Below, piece after piece: positions 59,701 through 64,000 of a DNA stretch of 64,000 nt (position 1 is the stretch's first letter; each line of letters begins with the position of its first letter). The DNA comes from Pseudisothecium myosuroides. Lineage: Eukaryota > Streptophyta > Bryopsida > Hypnales > Lembophyllaceae. The stretch lies in contig OX637289.1 in the NCBI GenBank assembly GCA_951799445.1, positions 4,442,501-4,506,500 of the forward strand, given 5' to 3'. The notes below the pieces were generated by a model that worked only from the letters and a program-made list of their open reading frames with translations, had not been told where the DNA came from and made no database searches. Position numbers and translations under genes: made by a program.

Positions 59701-62408
59701 AAGCAACAACACTAGAAGAAAAGTGGCTCGATCAAAAGGACTGCAATCTCACCTGAGTAAGTAGAAAATAAAAAGGCGTAGACTGTACTTATGCAGAAAA
59801 CCATATGCAGCAGCAGTAACATCCATGAACTAATATTCATACACAGAGAAACTAAGCAGCCTTCGCCTGGTGGAGTAAATTCATACTTTGCAAGCTTTAT
59901 AATACTTTGTCCACGGCAAATAAATTCCCCATGCGTCCAGTCCGTGGATGATACTCCCGCACGACTGCGTCAACTCAGTGTTGACTTCACTTGGTAGTAT
60001 CCCCAGCACATAGAGTATGGATGCTCTCATTGCAAACTGCGAAAAAACCCATTCAAACCGTTCAACACCTTGTAATGTTCAAATTGTACTACAAGCAGAT
60101 TTCAGAGAAGTTGACACAGTTTCAGACATCCAACATGGGACAGAGTTCTGAGCACTCATTGAAGGTCACAATTCTGGCACTTTCGAACATGCAGTTTCAG
60201 TTATTATAGCATGTGGGCTTCTTCCGATTTGTGAGCAATAATGCAGATGTCAAGATTGAATGAAACAAGCAAGTGCAGAGGCTTCAGTCCGTATTTCATC
60301 GTGTAGTTACATTATAATTGTAACTGATTTCATGTTAGAGACTAGGAATCCATTTTGGAGCAACTGCAAAGACTATTTGCTTACCTTCTCCATATGTTTG
60401 TTCAATGTTCGTTGAAATTTAAATTAACATCGGACATTGGCAGAGTATTTGGGCTCTCCATTTGGTTTGTGGGGAACTTCAAGCCTGCTGAACGATGTTA
60501 TGACCCTTACGAAAAAAATTCAAATTACCTATCCTTGTAGAACAAAAAGCTTGCACTCAGATTTGACAGTCCCGCCTAGTACATGCGTGCATTGTCTGGC
60601 GGGACGTAAAGTAAGGTAGGAGACCCTATTTGTGTCACCAAATTCAAAAGTCAACCTTTTTGTGCCACTGTGTTTTAGTAGTGTACATTCTAAACTTTCA
60701 AATGTCCTCCACTGATACATAATGGCCATGAAGTGACGCAACTAGGGTCTCTTACCTGTAGTTACATGATGGTGAAGGGTCTCACAAGCTTGGTCTCCTC
60801 CAGAACATGAACTTCGCGACCACCCAGCCATGTCCGCATCAGGCTCAATGCCTGAACCTCAAGGTGGGGGATGATGGTGGGGAGATGAGCAAGGAGGCCG
60901 TGCAGCTGCTTTCGCAGCCTCAAGTGGAAGCCATGCTTCTGCGTGTATCCGAAAAAATGGGTCCCCAGCATCCGTTCCACAGATGGAAGGCCTCGTTGTT
61001 GGAAGAGTTCAGGATGGTCCACCAGGACAAACTTGGCGGCTTGCCAGCTGGTTGTCACAACGCACGCGTTTCCAAACAGATGTGACTTGAACGTCTCGCC
61101 ATACCTGCATGTTAACGTCAATTTCGTTAAATTTGCGGAATTCCTCGGTTTTGGCACGCTTCAGGGCGTCTGACTTAAAACTGAAATCTACATCAGTCAC
61201 AATCTTCAGAGCTTTTTGCAGATGATGAATGTCACAATTTTTGGGACCCATAATCTAGCCAATTTAGCGAAATTGACAAGCATCGTTACCAGTTTGTTGT
61301 CAACAAATTAGCACCGTCTACAACAGACACCTTGTAAGGAATTATGGACCCTATTGCATAGTGCAACTATGGAATTTCACAATGTGAGAGTGCAATAGAG
61401 CCCAAAATTCCACACTCAAAAGGACTGATATTCCACAGTATGGAATTGATTCTATGGTGAGATTTTTGTTCAAAAAAAGTGTAATTTAATTACATAAATA
61501 AAAACTTAACAGTCAGTGCAGCTAGTTTAATTGAGGGTTCTAATAGCAGGCTTGCATTCTGGGCCCTTCTTGTGAGCTGCTGGCTGAGAATCAATTGAAG
61601 TGATATAATTATATTTATGAGTTTAAAATTTCGCATTTATGGCATCGGACAGATCTGAAAAGAGAACCTCCTCAACTTGGCTCATGTTGCATCATGTTGC
61701 CAACCATTACCGGTCAGCCAAGTTGAGGAGATGGTGAACCCTAAAACCTAAACCTAAAACCTAAATTAACTTATAAGTGCCCAAGCTCAAGCCCTGCTTT
61801 AAATTGGAAGCTACGACTCTACTAGTTGAAATCTTCTAGACAAGTGTCTTTCAAAGTCATATTCCTAGTGTTCAATGTGCACGACCATGATGCCAACCAT
61901 TACCGGTCCCAGTTTTAAAACTATGAGCACTTGAATGTCACATGCAATTCTGGCTCTGAAATATGCCAATCAATTTATCGAATTGAATATGAGGTCTCAC
62001 AAATCCATGTGCAACTAATTTTATTGACCCAAGAAGAAGGGAACGTACGTTTTCACTCGACACATGCCCTCGTTCGAATTATTTTCATTTATCAAATAAA
62101 CCTAAGCATTTCAAAGGACCCCAAGACCGGCCACAGTCTAAATTAATTAATCAAAACGAAGGCTGAAATAAATTCATTAGTGAAGCTCACTTCTTCCGCT
62201 TCTCCAGATAGAAGGACATTCGCTTGGCTTTCAGCTCCGCAGTCTCCCCAAAGAACGGCCAACCCATGGTCCCAGGCGGCGGGTGCAATCCATGTCGAGA
62301 GGGCAACAATAGTGGCCACTTGCTCAATACAGAAATCACTGCCCACGCAGCAAGCGCAAGCAGCGTCAATAATATGATCACACTCACCACCACCGCAACT
62401 TCACCCAT
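56747..62408 (-). CDS. Cytochrome P450, CYP85 clan, CYP707-like
   Basis: Nine exons on the minus strand: 62408-62191, 61104-60786, 60036-59887, 59636-59382, 59087-58998, 58834-58756, 58266-58160, 57867-57749, 56921-56747. All joins keep phase; 503 residues. The N-terminal membrane anchor (3-25) is followed by PPPGTMGWPFFGET, a segment with FVLVDHPELFQQ and SVERMLG, an I helix at about 282-295, ETLR (K helix, 348-351), DAARFE, and heme site PFGNGAHVCVG with Cys424. LIPKGW, FGNGxHxCxG and HHLTTKFRW resemble CYP707 (abscisic acid 8'-hydroxylases). Two oddities: the I-helix reads AAHDAS where CYP707s have ARDTT, losing the conserved Thr, and the last 55 residues lack the usual PFxLPxNGLP tail. 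It could be a divergent CYP707 or another CYP85-clan oxidase; the substrate is open. Introns carry several MITEs. Confidence 0.9.
58440..58641. mobile_element. MITE in intron 6 of the P450 gene
   Basis: ATGGTCATATTTGTTA at the left and its exact inverse at the right form 16-bp perfect TIRs. It is 202 bp and lies wholly within the intron 58267-58755. Confidence 0.55.
60612..60757. mobile_element. TAAGGTAGGAG-family MITE in intron 2 of the P450 gene
   Basis: TAAGGTAGGAGACCCTATTT at the left mirrors ACTAGGGTCTCTTACCT at the right. It is 146 bp and ends 29 bp from the 5' splice site of the intron (on the minus strand). Related to 17802-18026. Confidence 0.55.
61117..61277. mobile_element. GTCAATTTCG-family MITE at the 3' splice site of P450 intron 1
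   Basis: GTCAATTTCGTTAAATTTGC at the left and GCCAATTTAGCGAAATTGAC at the right give 20-bp TIRs with 2-3 mismatches. It is 161 bp. Its edge is 13 nt from exon 2, so the branch-point and pyrimidine region of intron 1 lie in MITE sequence. Confidence 0.7.
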
Positions 62409-62775
62409 TCCTACATGATTGTCCAGGTTTGGGAAGCACGCTGCTTTCATACGAGCGATGGTGCGCGTCTTGGAAAGGTTCATTATGGCCTCCAAATACT
62501 CGTCCAACAGGAAATGAAGATCGTCCGAGATGAGCTCCGCGAATGGCCAGGTAAGCTGCATCTTGGGAAGCAATGGATGGTTACGAGGCTGACGATCGAG
62601 GCTCTTTCAGTACGTAATTACTCGGTTCAAACGAAAGAACGCACTGGATTTATCACTCAATTTTCCAGTCTGTTGTCTGGAACCTCAGATGTACATCGAT
62701 CAGTATTAGTGTATAGTTGAAGAGCTTTGTGAAGTTACAAGTCGCAATTTTGACTCTCTGCTGAAACGTTACAAT

Positions 62776-62954
62776 GCGTTGAAGTGGCGGAATTCCATGA
62801 TTTGGGCACTTTTCATAGCATGCTTGAAACCTAAATTGATCTATACCATGCCAGTCGTAATTTTCAGAGCTTTGTGCAGATGATCGGCTCATCATATTTT
62901 TTGGTGTATGTTTCAATTCAGTGTCCAGAATTGCACCAATTTAGCGACATTGAC
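62776..62954. mobile_element. GTCAATTTCG-family MITE upstream of the P450 gene
   Basis: The right end CCAATTTAGCGACATTGACG and left AAGTGGCGGAATTCC match the family. The interior shares CAGAGCTTTGTGCAGATGAT with the intron-1 copy (61117-61277). It lies about 370 bp upstream of the start codon, in the probable promoter. Confidence 0.6.
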
Positions 62955-64000
62955 GATCCATATGACCCATACATGTACAGCTAAGAGTAAATTTGCCCGC
63001 AGCTTTGCAACATCAAAGTCCCGATCAAAGTTCCATTGAATGATGAGCAATGTGTGCGTTGCGTCACGTATAGGGAGCTGCCTAGCAAAATGTTATAAAA
63101 CCAACTCCATATGCATGGACTGTGATCGGTACCAGGAGACTCTGATTCCCTTAAGCTTACTATCTACGACATGCTCTTTGATTGTCTGACCTCACATATT
63201 TCCAGACAAGTGAGAACCATCGTGACAACGGTCGTTCCGTATCCAGAAGGCCGTCAAAGCTATACTGCGAGATACATTGTTGCATGCTTGGAGATCTGAA
63301 AAGCCTGTGCGAACCCCATCTTTTCAATAATAAGTGTGAATTCATGTCAGTGCATACTACACTAATTATGATATTTAGTGTTACCTACACTAATTGAACT
63401 AAAAAATGCAAATAGATTGCCCCTACATGAAAGAAAATGTGTTGTTTTGTATAAGACTTTGAATCCTCTTAACTCCTAAATTTCTAAGGGATACAAGATA
63501 AAATTTGGCTTCTTTGATGTTTACAACAAAAGACAAGTTCAGCATCAAGGTTAGAAATCATTTGTATGGTCAAAATATTTATAAACCTCTTGTCATTCAA
63601 ATCAATTTTGAAATAAATCTCTTTGGAAATTCACCAAAAACATAACTTTTATTCATAGCATCTAATATTTTATGGTTGTCTAAATTGGAGTTTCAATTGA
63701 TTTGGGAAAAATGGCAAAAGATTTAAAGATGAAAACATCAATATATTTTTCTAATTGCACATTTTAATACTAAGTTATATTGAATAATTTGAATTATTTT
63801 CTAAGCAAAAAGCTTTTGACTATAGCAATTTCAATTTGGAACAAACAAATCCTAAGATAATCCAATCTAATATGTTTCAAAATATTGAAAAATTGAAAAA
63901 TGATTTTTATTACTCAAAAAAGTTGTTCAAAATTAGATAGTGATATGTAAATAATGGTTGATTGGTCATTTTGGACTTTGGAGAACACAAATTTCTTGCC
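62955..64000. other. Upstream region of the P450 gene, to the window end
   Basis: Becomes increasingly AT-rich after about 63360, where a fragment related to the foldback at 27353 appears. No gene recognised. Confidence 0.4.

Noticed and set aside
1..64000. tRNA, rRNA, CRISPR or viral sequences
   Set aside because: I found no convincing tRNA cloverleaf, rRNA core, spaced direct repeats or viral replication gene anywhere in the window.

Overview
This window is nuclear DNA from a land plant. It holds five intron-rich or plant-type genes with GT-AG introns: a UBE2W-type ubiquitin-conjugating enzyme, an acid invertase with the plant 9-nt mini-exon, a PMT2-like Golgi methyltransferase, an intronless sphingolipid delta-8 desaturase and a CYP707-like cytochrome P450. 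Genes are far apart and separated by AT-rich DNA full of small DNA transposons. The species cannot be fixed from this sequence; I see no feature limited to one plant lineage.

Layout: 1-1 kb has two exon-like stretches of an unrecognised gene. 1-13.4 kb is transposon-dense: terminal-inverted-repeat (TIR) elements, a 2.4-kb element with about 465-bp TIRs, a ubinuclein pseudogene broken by a stop and a MITE, and two TTAA-flanked elements. 13.9-15.7 kb is the E2 gene (minus, 6 exons). 16.9-22.4 kb is again transposons. 22.8-26.3 kb is the invertase (plus, 8 exons); its last exon reads antisense through a Copia gag fragment. 26.7-39.6 kb is one large inverted repeat: two nearly identical arms of about 4.6 kb around a 3.6-kb spacer, each arm carrying another decayed ubinuclein fragment. 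41.1-44.6 kb is the methyltransferase (minus, 6 coding exons, probable 5' UTR intron). 46-50.7 kb is transposons. 51.2-52.6 kb is the desaturase (minus). 54.3-55.6 kb holds two small transposons. 56.7-62.4 kb is the P450 (minus, 9 exons), with several MITEs in its introns and promoter.

The genes do not form an operon or an evident cluster. They cover protein ubiquitination, sucrose hydrolysis, Golgi wall-polysaccharide methylation, sphingolipid desaturation and probably hormone or terpenoid oxidation. All exon joins were made by eye and checked for reading phase. All five genes give an uninterrupted frame of family-typical length.

The most unusual signal is a set of seven complete and two partial 0.6-1.7-kb elements. 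Complete copies begin TTAA-CCCCTAAA (or a close variant) and end in its inverse, with TTAA always at both ends and variable bases outside it. That is the target duplication and terminal structure of piggyBac transposons, a superfamily I do not know as well described in land plants. The second is the 12.9-kb inverted repeat carrying a dispersed ubinuclein (HIRA histone-chaperone subunit) fragment.
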